64,000 nucleotides of DNA from JAEZDR01 sp039811185 (GTDB taxonomy: Bacteria; Bacteroidota; Bacteroidia; Chitinophagales; Chitinophagaceae): the NCBI GenBank assembly GCA_039811185.1, contig JBDHYF010000001.1:248001-312000 (forward strand), written 5' to 3'. The position numbers and the translations under genes are program-made. Position 1 is the first letter of the stretch, and the number at the start of each line of letters is the position of its first letter. Shown here in pieces: positions 16,301 through 25,006 of this stretch. The notes beneath the pieces were generated by a model. The model was not told where the DNA came from and ran no database searches. It saw nothing but the letters and a program-made list of their open reading frames with translations.

Positions 16301-17707
16301 TTACGGGCGCTTTACAATTTGAGCAACAAGATCAGCCTCTGTAGCCACTTTTCCGGCAACATAAACGGTTCCTTTCATTTCGCAAATGCCTCTGCGGATG
16401 GGTGAAGAAAGCTCCATCTTCAGCAACATGGTATCGCCGGGCTTTACCATTTGCTTAAACTTACAGTTGTTGATTTTTAAAAAATAGGTGTCGTATGCGC
16501 CTTCGGGCATGGAGTTGATGGCCAGAATGCCGCCTGTTTGTGCAAGGGCTTCTATCTGCAACACGCCGGGCATCACCGGATTGGAAGGAAAATGCCCCTG
16601 AAAGAACCACTCGTTAAACGTTACGTTTTTCACGCCGACAATGTAGGTGTCGGTAAGCTCAATAATTTTATCGAGTAACAAAAACGGAAAGCGGTGTGGC
16701 AACGTTTTTTCTATGTAATCCATTGCAAACACGGGAGGCTGCGTAGCATCGTAAACCGGAACATCTTTTACGTGTTTGTTTTTTTTGATGTACTGTTTTA
16801 TTTTTTTCGCAAACTCTACGTTGGTGCTGTGTCCGGGCCGGTTGGCGATAATACGGGCTTTTATGGGATAGCCAATTAAGGCCAGATCGCCAACCACGTC
16901 GAGCAGTTTATGGCGCGCAGGCTCGTTGGGGAAACGCAATTCCAGATTATTGAGATAGCCTTCGTGCTTTACGTCGATGCTGTCTTTGTTAAACGCTTTT
17001 GCCAAACGTTCTCTTTCGCGGTCGGTGATGGGTTTGTCAACTACTACAATGGCGTTATTGATGTCGCCGCCTTTTATGAGGTTGTTGTCTAAAAGCATTT
17101 CCAGCTCGTGAAGAAAACAAAAGGTGCGGCAGGGCGCAATTTCTGCCTTAAAATCTTTCATCTTCTTAAGTCCTGCGTGTTGGGTTCCTAAAACGGGACT
17201 GTTAAAATCTATAAGCGTGGTAATCTGGTAATCTACCGCCGGAAGAGCAACCATTTCCACGCGCTTGCTTTCGTCGTAATGATAAATATTTTCATCAATA
17301 CTGTACCAGGCTTTGGTTGCATTCTGCTCCAAAATGCCCGCTTCTTCAATCAATTCAATAAAAGGCTCCGAACTGCCATCCATGATGGGAATTTCCGGGC
17401 CGTTCAATTCTATTAAAATATTATCTATACCCGTTCCTACCAGTGCAGCGAGGATGTGCTCCACCGTGCTCACTTTGGCATTGTTGTACTCAAGAGTGGT
17501 GCCTCTGCTTGTATCGCTTACGAGGTCGCAATCCGCTTTTATCAACGGTTTATTCGCCAAATCAATGCGCTGAAACTGAATGCCGAAACCGGGATTTGCC
17601 GGCACCAGCCGCATGTCAACCAAAACACCTGTATGCAACCCCGTACCGGATATGGTAACAGCCGACTTAATCGTGTGCTGTTTGTCCGGATTAAAATTAT
17701 TGTTCAT
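16301..17707 (-). CDS. lpxC: LpxC-FabZ fusion: UDP-3-O-acyl-GlcNAc deacetylase / hydroxyacyl-ACP dehydratase
   Basis: One 468-residue protein joins two enzymes. Residues about 1-300 are LpxC, the zinc deacetylase that commits UDP-acyl-GlcNAc to lipid A, with zinc ligands in STVEHILAAL and in HKLLDVVGD, and PIMDGSSEPF. Residues about 320-468 are FabZ, the hotdog-fold dehydratase of fatty-acid synthesis, with LPHRFPFLLLD and the catalytic GHFPSNPVMPGVLQIEALAQ (read in two parts). The fusion is a known feature of Bacteroidota and couples lipid A and fatty-acid supply. It heads the unit lpxC-fabZ, lpxA, ABC ATPase. Confidence 0.96.
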   Translation of the reverse strand: MNNNFNPDKQHTIKSAVTISGTGLHTGVLVDMRLVPANPGFGIQFQRIDLANKPLIKADCDLVSDTSRGTTLEYNNAKVSTVEHILAALVGTGIDNILIELNGPEIPIMDGSSEPFIELIEEAGILEQNATKAWYSIDENIYHYDESKRVEMVALPAVDYQITTLIDFNSPVLGTQHAGLKKMKDFKAEIAPCRTFCFLHELEMLLDNNLIKGGDINNAIVVVDKPITDRERERLAKAFNKDSIDVKHEGYLNNLELRFPNEPARHKLLDVVGDLALIGYPIKARIIANRPGHSTNVEFAKKIKQYIKKNKHVKDVPVYDATQPPVFAMDYIEKTLPHRFPFLLLDKIIELTDTYIVGVKNVTFNEWFFQGHFPSNPVMPGVLQIEALAQTGGILAINSMPEGAYDTYFLKINNCKFKQMVKPGDTMLLKMELSSPIRRGICEMKGTVYVAGKVATEADLVAQIVKRP

Positions 17708-17732
17708 ACTCCTTCTACTTTATAACGGCAAA

Positions 17733-17760
17733 TTTGCCCGCTAAAAACCGGGCAAAAATA
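17733..17760 (-). promoter_or_regulatory. Promoter of lpxC-fabZ with a palindrome across the start of transcription
   Basis: On the minus strand TATTTTTG (17753-17760) matches TAnnTTTG exactly. It overlaps a perfect 8-bp inverted repeat, TTTGCCCG / CGGGCAAA with an 8-base spacer (17733-17756). The repeat would straddle the likely transcription start about 40 bases before the lpxC ATG. It could be an operator, or the end of the upstream transketolase transcript. Confidence 0.45.
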
Positions 17761-17806
17761 CACGATAGCCTATAAATGCATATTAATTATTATGAGCGGG
17801 CCGGTT

Positions 17807-18784
17807 TTACCGCTGCTTACTGTTTGCTTTTCTCTCCAGCACTTTTTCGGCGGCGGCAACAATATCGGGTGTGTCCAGCCCGTACTTTTTCAGTAACTGT
17901 GTAGGCGTTCCGCTTTCGCCGAATGTATCTTTTGTGCCAACAAGTTCGATGGGCACAGGAAAATGAGCCGCGGTTACATGGGCCACACTTTCGCCAAGTC
18001 CGCCCCAAATGTTATGCTCTTCACAAGTAACGGCACAGCCTGTTTTTTGGACAGACCGGATGATGGCATCAGCGTCCAGCGGTTTAATCGTATGAATGTT
18101 TATGACTTCTACACTGAGGCCTTTTTCTTCCAAAATTTTTCCGGCTTCAATGGCTTTCCACACCAGATGGCCGCAGGCAAACAGCGTAATATCTGTGCCT
18201 TCATGCAGCACCTGGGCTTTCCCTATTACAAAATCACTACCGTCTTCCGCTGTAAAATTTGGCCACTTCGGGCGGCCAAAACGGAGGTAAACGGGCCCTT
18301 CGTAGTCGGCTATGGCAATGGTGGCCGCCTTTGTTTGATTAAAGTCGCACGGCACAATCACCGTCATGCCGGGCAGCATCTTCATCATGCCGATATCTTC
18401 TAAAATCTGATGTGTGGCGCCGTCTTCGCCGAGCGTTAAACCGGCGTGCGACGCACAGATTTTTACATTTTTTCCGCTGTACGCAATGCTTTGTCTGATC
18501 TGGTCGTAAACCCTTCCGGTAGAAAAATTGGCGAACGTGGTGGTATAAGGAATTTTGTTTCCGATTGTCATTCCGGCCGCAACGCCCATCATATTGGCTT
18601 CGGCAATACCGCACTGAATAAAGCGCGAAGGAAAATCCTTAATGAAAGGGCCAAGCTTCAGCGATCCGGCTAAATCGGCCGTTAGCACCACTACGTTTTC
18701 GTTTCTTTTGCCGGCTTCATGAATGCCTTCTCCGAAACCTGCACGGGTTTCTTTTTCATTCATGGGTTTTATATCTCTAACCAT
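17807..18784 (-). CDS. Transketolase, C-terminal subunit (split transketolase)
   Basis: A 325-residue protein with the pyrimidine-binding and C-terminal domains of transketolase: the glutamate-bearing QCGIAEANMMGVAAGMT region and SHAGLTLGEDGATHQILED are clear, then the transketolase C domain with TCEEHNIWGGLGE. It corresponds to the second half of a normal transketolase (about 650 residues); such split forms work as a pair with a separate thiamine-diphosphate-binding N-terminal subunit. That partner would normally lie directly upstream, but here the upstream gene is pdhC on the other strand. The ORF extends 30 codons further; MVRDIKPMNEK is the better start. 1-deoxyxylulose-5-phosphate synthase C-halves are a more distant alternative. 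Confidence 0.88.
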   Translation of the reverse strand: MVRDIKPMNEKETRAGFGEGIHEAGKRNENVVVLTADLAGSLKLGPFIKDFPSRFIQCGIAEANMMGVAAGMTIGNKIPYTTTFANFSTGRVYDQIRQSIAYSGKNVKICASHAGLTLGEDGATHQILEDIGMMKMLPGMTVIVPCDFNQTKAATIAIADYEGPVYLRFGRPKWPNFTAEDGSDFVIGKAQVLHEGTDITLFACGHLVWKAIEAGKILEEKGLSVEVINIHTIKPLDADAIIRSVQKTGCAVTCEEHNIWGGLGESVAHVTAAHFPVPIELVGTKDTFGESGTPTQLLKKYGLDTPDIVAAAEKVLERKANSKQR

Positions 18785-18975
18785 ATCTAAAAAATTGGTG
18801 CGAAAGTAAATCAAACAAAAGTTCTTTCTGCAATTGTGATAAGTTTCCGGGCAAAGAGTCCATCCATCATTCAATAAATATTATTGAAAATTGCCGGTAT
18901 GGCCGGGCTGCTTCTTGCGGCTTTCTTAATTTGGTGTAATTTCACCGCTCAATTTTTTAAACAGCAAAATTTATT

Positions 18976-19611
18976 ATGGCTGAAGTTATTTTAATGCCCC
19001 GCCTGAGTGATACGATGACGGAAGGTGTTATAGCCACCTGGCACAAAAATATTGGTGATTCCGTGAAGAAGGGCGATGTGTTAGCTGAGATTGAAACGGA
19101 TAAGGCAACAATGGAACTGGAGAGTTTTAAAGAAGGTATTTTGTTACATCGCGGGGGCGATAACGGAGCTAAAATAGCAGTGAATGAGCTGTTGGCCATT
19201 ATAGGAAAAGAGGGCGAAGACATTGCCGCGCTTATTCAGGAAAACGGCAGGTCGGCCGATAGCCCTAACAAGAATTCGGAAAATAAAGAAGTTTCTTCGC
19301 CTGCCGTAGTTGAAGCGAAAGAAGAAAAATCGCAGCCCGGTACAAAATCATCCGGCAACGAAAATTTACATATGGACGAAGTGGTGTTGATGCCGCGTTT
19401 AAGCGATACGATGACGGAAGGTGTAATTGCTTCCTGGCATAAAAACATTGGCGACGACGTAAAAAAAGGCGATGTAATTGCAGAAATAGAAACCGACAAA
19501 GCCACTATGGAGCTCGAAAGCTATAAGGATGGCAAGATGCTGTATCGCGGTGCAGAAGAAGGAAAGAAAATTGCTGTAAACGACCTGCTCTGTATCATTG
19601 GTAAAGACGGG
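18976..19611 (+). repeat. Internal duplication: two tandem lipoyl-domain coding segments
   Basis: The first 80 codons of the E2 gene (18976-19215) are repeated at 19372-19611. The encoded domains share long identical stretches such as LMPRLSDTMTEGVIA and IETDKATMELES. The intervening 52 codons encode a charged linker. Codon choices differ between copies, so the duplication is not very recent. Confidence 0.9.
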
Positions 19612-20643
19612 ACGGATGTGGAAGCACTTGTGAAGGCGGTGAAAAGCGGTGGTGCAGCGGCTTCGGCGGGAGCACCGGCAACAAACGATGCACAGGAACA
19701 AGGTAGTGGGAAAGAGGAAACTGCAACTGTTGTCGGAACGGATAAAGAAGATAGCGGCCGGATTTTTATTTCCCCACTTGCCCGCAAGATGGCGGAGGAA
19801 AAAGGCATCGACATTAAAAAGATTAAAGGAACGGGCGACAATGGGCGTATTACAAAATCCGATGTAGAAAATTATAAGCCCGCTGCTGCTGAAACAAGCA
19901 CGCAACAGTCGGCAAAAACTTCCGGCGGAATTCAGGCTGCACCCACACAGCAAACCGGTAAAAACTATGAAGAGGTTGCTGTTAGCCAAATGCGGAAAAC
20001 CATTGCCCGCAGGCTTAGTGAAAGCAAATTCGGAGCCCCGCATTTTTATTTAACGATGTCCATTAATATGGATGCTGCCATGCAGGCAAGAAGCCGCATG
20101 AACGAAATTTCGAAAACGAAGATTAGCTTTAACGATCTGGTATTGAAGGCTGCGGCGGTGGCGCTTACCCAACACCCTAAAGTAAACAGCAGCTGGATGG
20201 GCGATACCATCCGCATGAATCACAACGTCAACATCGGTGTGGCTGTAGCGGTGGAGGAAGGCCTGCTGGTGCCGGTGGTGAAGGATGCGAATCATAAATC
20301 GCTCAGTTCGATTGCGGCTGAAGTGAAAACGTTTGCTCAAAAAGCAAAGGACAAAAAATTACAGCCGAGCGATTGGGAAGGAAACACCTTTACCATTTCC
20401 AACCTTGGGATGTTCGGCATTGAAGAATTTACCGCCATTATAAATCCACCGGATGCCTGCATTTTAGCGGTGGGCGCTATTAACAAGGTGCCGGCGTTTA
20501 ACGAAGCCGGAGAGGTGGTAGCCGCCAACATAATGAAAGTTACCCTTAGTTGCGACCATCGCGTTGTTGATGGCGCAACCGGTGCGGCGTTTTTACAAAC
20601 CCTGAAGGCTTTACTTGAAGAGCCTTTAACCATGTTAGTGTAG
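18976..20643 (+). CDS. Pyruvate dehydrogenase E2 (dihydrolipoamide acetyltransferase) with two lipoyl domains
   Basis: E2 core of a 2-oxoacid dehydrogenase complex, most likely pyruvate dehydrogenase; it transfers acetyl groups to CoA. The 555-residue protein has two lipoyl domains with the lipoylated Lys43 and Lys175, both in ETDKATMELES, a peripheral-subunit-binding domain around residues 260-298 (ISPLARKMAEEKGIDI), and a catalytic domain ending with SCDHRVVDGA. Linkers are rich in Ala, Glu and Gln. The two lipoyl domains are nearly identical, which indicates duplication within the gene. E1 and E3 genes are not in the window. A strong terminator follows. Confidence 0.95.
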   Translation: MAEVILMPRLSDTMTEGVIATWHKNIGDSVKKGDVLAEIETDKATMELESFKEGILLHRGGDNGAKIAVNELLAIIGKEGEDIAALIQENGRSADSPNKNSENKEVSSPAVVEAKEEKSQPGTKSSGNENLHMDEVVLMPRLSDTMTEGVIASWHKNIGDDVKKGDVIAEIETDKATMELESYKDGKMLYRGAEEGKKIAVNDLLCIIGKDGTDVEALVKAVKSGGAAASAGAPATNDAQEQGSGKEETATVVGTDKEDSGRIFISPLARKMAEEKGIDIKKIKGTGDNGRITKSDVENYKPAAAETSTQQSAKTSGGIQAAPTQQTGKNYEEVAVSQMRKTIARRLSESKFGAPHFYLTMSINMDAAMQARSRMNEISKTKISFNDLVLKAAAVALTQHPKVNSSWMGDTIRMNHNVNIGVAVAVEEGLLVPVVKDANHKSLSSIAAEVKTFAQKAKDKKLQPSDWEGNTFTISNLGMFGIEEFTAIINPPDACILAVGAINKVPAFNEAGEVVAANIMKVTLSCDHRVVDGATGAAFLQTLKALLEEPLTMLV

Positions 20644-20665
20644 TTTATCCGCACAGGAAAAACAG

Positions 20666-20696
20666 AACGGTTCGCAAGTGTTGCGAACCGTTTTTT
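20666..20696 (+). terminator. Strong intrinsic terminator after the E2 gene
   Basis: A perfect 12-bp stem (AACGGTTCGCAA / TTGCGAACCGTT) with a GTG loop ends in a six-T tract. On the other strand a shorter T-run follows the same stem, so it may also serve the convergent lipoprotein gene, whose stop codon overlaps its edge. Confidence 0.92.
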
Positions 20697-20904
20697 AATT
20701 GGTGTGATGCGTTGAACTGTCTGTAGTTGTTTTCAGCGGCAACACAAGGGAATCCTTTACCACCGTTGCAGAGTCCGGCAAGGTCTCTTGCGGGTCAATC
20801 GGTGTAGCGGACGTATCCATCAATTCGTTGTCGGCGGAGGTGCTGTTACCGCAAGCGGTTATGAAGCCGGCAATAAAGCACATCATTACAATCTTTTTCA
20901 TCAT
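20695..20904 (-). CDS. Small hypothetical lipoprotein
   Basis: A 69-residue protein with a lipoprotein signal peptide (MKKIVMMCFIAGFITAC, lipobox I-T-A-C). The mature part of about 50 residues is rich in Ser, Thr, Asp and Pro with no hydrophobic core and is probably unstructured. No family is recognised. The gene ends on the E2 terminator. The clear signal peptide supports it being a real gene; the function is unknown. Confidence 0.6.
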   Translation of the reverse strand: MMKKIVMMCFIAGFITACGNSTSADNELMDTSATPIDPQETLPDSATVVKDSLVLPLKTTTDSSTHHTN

Positions 20905-21046
20905 TTCAAATTTCCGGAACAGTCGGCCAAATGAGTGCCATTTGCAGATAGCAGAAAATTTTTTTCAGGAAAATTAGTTGGTGCATGATTTTTGTCTTCC
21001 TTTGTATACAGTTTAACTTTTTGCTTAAAGTATTAAAACACAACGT

Positions 21047-21544
21047 ATGAAAAGATTCTTAGTCCTTCCGGCAATCTTGTTTTTATGGTCGTGCGGTGGT
21101 GGCGAACATAAGCCGCTTCCCAATGAAGAAACCATGCAGGAGACGCCAACCACTACCAATCCGGATCCAAACACGAATGCCGGTGACACCAAATATGCCG
21201 ACGATGCGAAAGGGTTTGGTAAGTTTAAAGATGTTGACATTCCGGCTCATCTCGACGAAAAGCTTGCAGCGTCCGGACAAAAAGTGTTCGACGTGAAATG
21301 TGCCTCCTGTCATCGTTTGGACGACAAAAAACTTGTTGGTCCGGGATGGAAAGGTGTAACCGACAGAAGAACTCCGGCCTGGATTATGAACTTTGTTACA
21401 AACGTAGATGAGAACCTCGATAAAGACCCCCAGTCGATGGCGATGCTTGAAGAATGTTTGGTTAGAATGCCGAATCAAAATTTAACCGATCAGGATGCCC
21501 GCGACGTACTCGAATTCATGCGCAAGAACGACGGTGTGAAATAA
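21047..21544 (+). CDS. Lipoprotein c-type cytochrome (paralogue of the nos-cluster cytochrome)
   Basis: A 165-residue class I cytochrome c anchored as a lipoprotein (lipobox LWSC, Cys16). After a linker of about 40 residues, the haem site is CASCH at residues 85-89, and the Met of VRMPNQNLT near residue 141 is the likely axial ligand. From KGFGKFKDV onward it is almost the same as the cytochrome before nosZ (59111-59578), sharing for example VDENLDKDPQSMA and EECLVRMPNQNLTD. It should carry electrons at the periplasmic face. No oxidase or reductase is beside it, so its partner is unknown. Confidence 0.92.
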   Translation: MKRFLVLPAILFLWSCGGGEHKPLPNEETMQETPTTTNPDPNTNAGDTKYADDAKGFGKFKDVDIPAHLDEKLAASGQKVFDVKCASCHRLDDKKLVGPGWKGVTDRRTPAWIMNFVTNVDENLDKDPQSMAMLEECLVRMPNQNLTDQDARDVLEFMRKNDGVK

Positions 21545-21565
21545 ACCTCCGCTGTTGCGGAACGC

Positions 21566-21602
21566 AAAGGCTGTTTCAGAATACCGGAGCAGCCTTTTTT
21601 TT
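21566..21602. terminator. Terminator between the cytochrome gene and zapA
   Basis: AAAGGCTG / CAGCCTTT forms an 8-bp stem with a 16-base loop and is followed by eight or more T residues on the plus strand. It ends the cytochrome gene; the convergent zapA stop codon sits at its edge. Confidence 0.8.
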
Positions 21603-21888
21603 ATTCGAGCAGTTTCTCTGCGGTTGCCTCCATCTGCTGCACCGTCTGCATCATCTCAGATAAACGAATCAGATCGTTGCTTTGCTGACGTTGATCGCTG
21701 GCAAACCAAACCAGCGCCATCGCTACATAATCCTGCATATCCCGGCCGGCGAGGCTGCTTTTAAATTCAATAATCTTATCATTAATAATTTTGCAGGTTT
21801 TCCGGATCAGTTCCTCCTGGCTCTTATTAATCTTAAGCCGATAGCTGCGGTCGGCAATCACAATATTGATTGTAATCAAATCCTGCAT
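21601..21888 (-). CDS. zapA: Cell division protein ZapA
   Basis: A 95-residue ZapA-family protein, which cross-links FtsZ filaments at the division site. The N-terminal beta strands (LITINIVIADRSYRLKI) and the long C-terminal coiled coil (ending DLIRLSEMMQTVQQMEATAEK) are the family pattern. It lies 2 bases after the small coiled-coil gene and downstream of pheT. The zapA-pheT neighbourhood is common in Bacteroidota. Confidence 0.88.
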   Translation of the reverse strand: MQDLITINIVIADRSYRLKINKSQEELIRKTCKIINDKIIEFKSSLAGRDMQDYVAMALVWFASDQRQQSNDLIRLSEMMQTVQQMEATAEKLLE

Positions 21889-21890
21889 AA

Positions 21891-22178
21891 TTAAGCATTC
21901 AGTTTTTCAAGGCACTTATTAATTTCTTTAATATAGCCGTCAAGCAAAAGGTGCAATGCTTTTTTCTGTTCGTCCGTTGCCACAACAGACTGAATGCTTT
22001 TTATGGCAAGCCTTTGCTTTACTTGCTGCAGTTCTGTTTCGAGTTTTTCGTTTTGATGCTCCAACATGGCAGCTTTATGAAGCAAATTTTCATTTTCCTT
22101 CTTTAAAGACTGATGACGCTTTGCCACCAACTGAAGTTTCTCTTTCAGGCTTTTTATATGTTGTTCTAATTCATCCAT
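21891..22178 (-). CDS. Coiled-coil protein, ZapB-like in character
   Basis: A 95-residue protein that is almost entirely coiled coil over residues 1-70, with heptads such as LKEKLQLVAKRHQSLKKENENLL, and a charged C-terminal helix. No enzymatic motif is present. Its position between pheT (4-base ATGA overlap of start and stop) and zapA suggests a division-related partner of ZapA comparable to ZapB, but the sequence alone does not prove it. Confidence 0.75.
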   Translation of the reverse strand: MDELEQHIKSLKEKLQLVAKRHQSLKKENENLLHKAAMLEHQNEKLETELQQVKQRLAIKSIQSVVATDEQKKALHLLLDGYIKEINKCLEKLNA

Positions 22179-24583
22179 CAGGATTTTCTGATTTCAGCTT
22201 TAAGTTGGGTTTCGAAATTTCGCATCAGCTTTTGCATCATACCATCTACCTCTTTATCTGTCAGGGTTTTTTCTTCATCTAAGAAACTAAAGTTTAAAGC
22301 TATCGATTTTTTATCGGCGCCTATTTTTTCACTTTCAAAAATGTCGAAAAGGCGAATTTTCTTCAGCCGCGCAATTTTGCCTGTGTCGGCTGCTGCTTTT
22401 ATTTGTGCGTATGTAACATTCCGATCAACCAAAATGGCGAGGTCGCGCTCAACGGTAGGAAAGCGGCTGACTTCTTTGTAACGGATGCCTAATTCCGCAG
22501 TCTTTTGCTCCAATACAGCCACATCCATTACAATATGGCAAACCGGCTGCTTAATGTCGAACTGTTTTCTTTTTGCTGCGTCCACCATAGCAATAGAACC
22601 CACTGTTTGCTTGTCGGCAATCAATTGAAATTTTCCATCTTCGCTTACAGAAATATTTTTGAATCCCACTGCAGTTAATACGGCGCCGGCAAGCCCTTTT
22701 GCATAAAAAAAGTCGGCCGCCTTCGCTTCTTCTGCCCAGCCTTTTTCGCGCAGGTTTCCGGTAAGGTAAATTGCGAGCTGTTCCGTTTCGGTATAACCAT
22801 TGACGCCGTGCGCATACACTTTCCCGAATTCGAACAATTGCAAATTGTAATTTTTCCGGTTGAGGTTATAGGCAATTACCTCCAATCCTGATTCGAGCAT
22901 GGAAGGTTTTAAAATATCGAGCTCCGAACTCAAATTATTGATCATTTTTACAGCAGTGGAAAGTTGTTCTCCGGAGTAGTAATTACTGTTGGTGATAGAG
23001 TTGGTTACGATTTCCATTAAGCGGCTTCCGGAAAGGAGCAGCGCAATTTTTTCCTTTACTTTTTCTTTCGTGCTAAACCGACTGATCTGTGGACTTACAT
23101 TCATGTTGCCGGGCAGAAAGATATTTTCAAGCCCATCTATCCTGATAATTTCTTCAACTAAATCGGCTGCAATGGTAACATCAGTTTTATGCGCCGGAAC
23201 GCCGATGTAGAGGCACTTTTCCGATTCGTGCTCAACAGAAAAGCCCAGCAGCTGCAGAATGGTTTTTATTTCTTCGGCCGAATAATTTTTACCGCTGAGC
23301 CGGTGCACATATTCGATTTTTAAATCGATCACTGTTTTGGATGGCGGGCTCGGATAAACGTCGGCAAACGCTGAGCTGATGCGGCCTCCGGCTATAGCGG
23401 TTATCAATGCGGCCGCAGCTTTCAGCGCATCCAGAGCATTGCTTACATCCACTTGTTTTTCAAATCTGATGGCCGCTTCTGTGCGCAGGTTGTGATGTAG
23501 CGATGCTTTGCGAATGAGCGTGGGCGAAAAAACAGCAGACTCCAGGAAGATGCTGGTTGTATGCTCCTTTACGCCGGATGCTGCGCCCCCGAAAATCCCC
23601 GCCATGCACAAGCTGTTCGCTGCATCGGAAATCATTATTTCATCGCCTGTTAATTTCCGCTCTTTATCGTCGAGCGTAATGAAGGTGTCACCCGCAGAAG
23701 CACGCCCAATGCGGATTTCGCCACCTTTTATTGCGTCAAAATCAAACGCATGCAAAGGCTGTCCGAGCGCTTGTAAAACGTAGTTTGTTGCATCTACAAT
23801 ATTATTTACCGGCCGCACCCCGATGGCCGAAAGCCGCTGCTGCAGCCACTTTGGCGACGGCTTTACCTCCAAGCCCGAAAGCACCACCCCACAATAACGG
23901 GAGCAAGTTTCGGCGTCGGTAATGTTTATTTTCAGAGGCATTTCGCCCGTTTCAGCATGTGCCGCTTTAAAAGGATTTTTTAAACTGAGTGAGGTATTAT
24001 GGTGATAATTGTAGTGGGCCACCAAATCTCTTGCTACGCCGTAATGGCTCATTGCATCGGTGCGGTTAGGGGTTAGACCAATCTCAAAAACCACATCTTC
24101 ATAAATATCGAAATAGCGTGCAGCGGGTTGTCCGGCAATCCATTCGTCCGGTAGTATCATTATGCCTTCGTGGTTTTGGCCGAGCCCTAATTCATCTTCG
24201 GCACAAATCATTCCCTCGCTTTTTTCACCTCTTATTTTAGCCGGCTTTAAAGTAATTTCTTCACCTGAAAAGCTGTACAGCGTAGCTCCGATTGTAGCCA
24301 CTGCAACGGTTTGGCCGGCTGCCACATTCGGCGCGCCGCAAACAATAGAAAGCATCCGACCGTTACCCACATCCACCTTGGTCACCTTCAGTTTATCGGC
24401 GTTCGGGTGCTGTTCTGTATGCAGTACTTTACCGATTACTACGCCTTCGAGGCTACCTTTCACCGACTCGAATTTCTGCATCGATTCAACTTCAAGACCA
24501 AGCGATGTAAGGGTTACCGAGAGCTTTTCGGGCGCAAGCTGAAAGGGTAGGAAATCGTTGAGCCAGTTGTATGAAATCTTCAT
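22178..24583 (-). CDS. pheT: Phenylalanyl-tRNA synthetase beta subunit
   Basis: The beta chain of the (alpha-beta)2 synthetase that charges tRNA-Phe. The 801-residue protein has the expected order: an OB-fold tRNA-binding domain (about residues 40-150, with HPNADKLKVTKVDVG), B3/B4 editing domain (about 210-370), B5 domain, catalytic-like core, and the C-terminal FDX-ACB anticodon-binding domain (YKEVSRFPTVERDLAILVD). pheS is not adjacent and must be elsewhere. It begins a three-gene unit with the coiled-coil gene and zapA and has a clear promoter 18 bases before its start. Confidence 0.96.
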   Translation of the reverse strand: MKISYNWLNDFLPFQLAPEKLSVTLTSLGLEVESMQKFESVKGSLEGVVIGKVLHTEQHPNADKLKVTKVDVGNGRMLSIVCGAPNVAAGQTVAVATIGATLYSFSGEEITLKPAKIRGEKSEGMICAEDELGLGQNHEGIMILPDEWIAGQPAARYFDIYEDVVFEIGLTPNRTDAMSHYGVARDLVAHYNYHHNTSLSLKNPFKAAHAETGEMPLKINITDAETCSRYCGVVLSGLEVKPSPKWLQQRLSAIGVRPVNNIVDATNYVLQALGQPLHAFDFDAIKGGEIRIGRASAGDTFITLDDKERKLTGDEIMISDAANSLCMAGIFGGAASGVKEHTTSIFLESAVFSPTLIRKASLHHNLRTEAAIRFEKQVDVSNALDALKAAAALITAIAGGRISSAFADVYPSPPSKTVIDLKIEYVHRLSGKNYSAEEIKTILQLLGFSVEHESEKCLYIGVPAHKTDVTIAADLVEEIIRIDGLENIFLPGNMNVSPQISRFSTKEKVKEKIALLLSGSRLMEIVTNSITNSNYYSGEQLSTAVKMINNLSSELDILKPSMLESGLEVIAYNLNRKNYNLQLFEFGKVYAHGVNGYTETEQLAIYLTGNLREKGWAEEAKAADFFYAKGLAGAVLTAVGFKNISVSEDGKFQLIADKQTVGSIAMVDAAKRKQFDIKQPVCHIVMDVAVLEQKTAELGIRYKEVSRFPTVERDLAILVDRNVTYAQIKAAADTGKIARLKKIRLFDIFESEKIGADKKSIALNFSFLDEEKTLTDKEVDGMMQKLMRNFETQLKAEIRKS

Positions 24584-24604
24584 TTTACGTCTGCATTAAT
24601 GCTG

Positions 24605-24612
24605 CAAATATA
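24605..24612 (-). promoter_or_regulatory. -7 promoter element of pheT
   Basis: On the minus strand TATATTTG matches TAnnTTTG exactly, 21 bases before the pheT ATG. No TTTG is found at the usual -33 distance; a TTTA lies there instead. Confidence 0.5.
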
Positions 24613-25006
24613 ACCGCTGTGGCTGCTTTTAAAGGCGTTTTGAAACGGACCGCTTTCCCGCAAGCACAAGAGGAATTTTTTGGAAAGATATAGAGCCGCC
24701 GTATAGCCATAAATTGTTAGAATAACTGAAAGCCCGATAGATAATTTTTTACACAGTTTTTGTGAACAACGCCGCCGACAATGTGATGAAATTATGTGAA
24801 TGGTGGAGAACAAAACCAAAAATGTGCGCAACAGACGTTTTCTGTTAATAACTCGGCTTCACAGCTTTATAATTTGTGCATTAATAGCAACAAAATTTTT
24901 GAAGTTGAAAATTTGAAGATCGCTTTTATTGCTGCTATATTCGTCCTCCCGCCAAAGTTTTTGACGGCAAACAACCTGATAAAATAAATCCCTTACGTTT
25001 TTGAAA
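24613..25006. other. Long divergent intergenic region between pheT and dnaB
   Basis: Nearly 400 bases without a convincing gene. The strand-minus ORF reading through it has no recognisable protein features and would cover the pheT promoter. The dnaB-proximal half is AT-rich and holds near matches to the -7 consensus (TATAATTTG, TACGTTTTTG), each with wrong internal spacing. I see no tRNA, terminator or large inverted repeat. Confidence 0.5.

Noticed and set aside
24640..24720. Possible third copy of the structured RNA (contains AAAGATATAG and TATAGCC)
   Set aside because: The 5' arm motif GGATRGAARYGG is absent on both strands and the outer stem cannot form, so it does not fit the two-copy model.
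24580..24831. 83-codon minus-strand ORF before pheT
   Set aside because: It covers the pheT promoter element, has no recognisable domain or signal peptide and runs into the pheT start codon; I treat it as chance.
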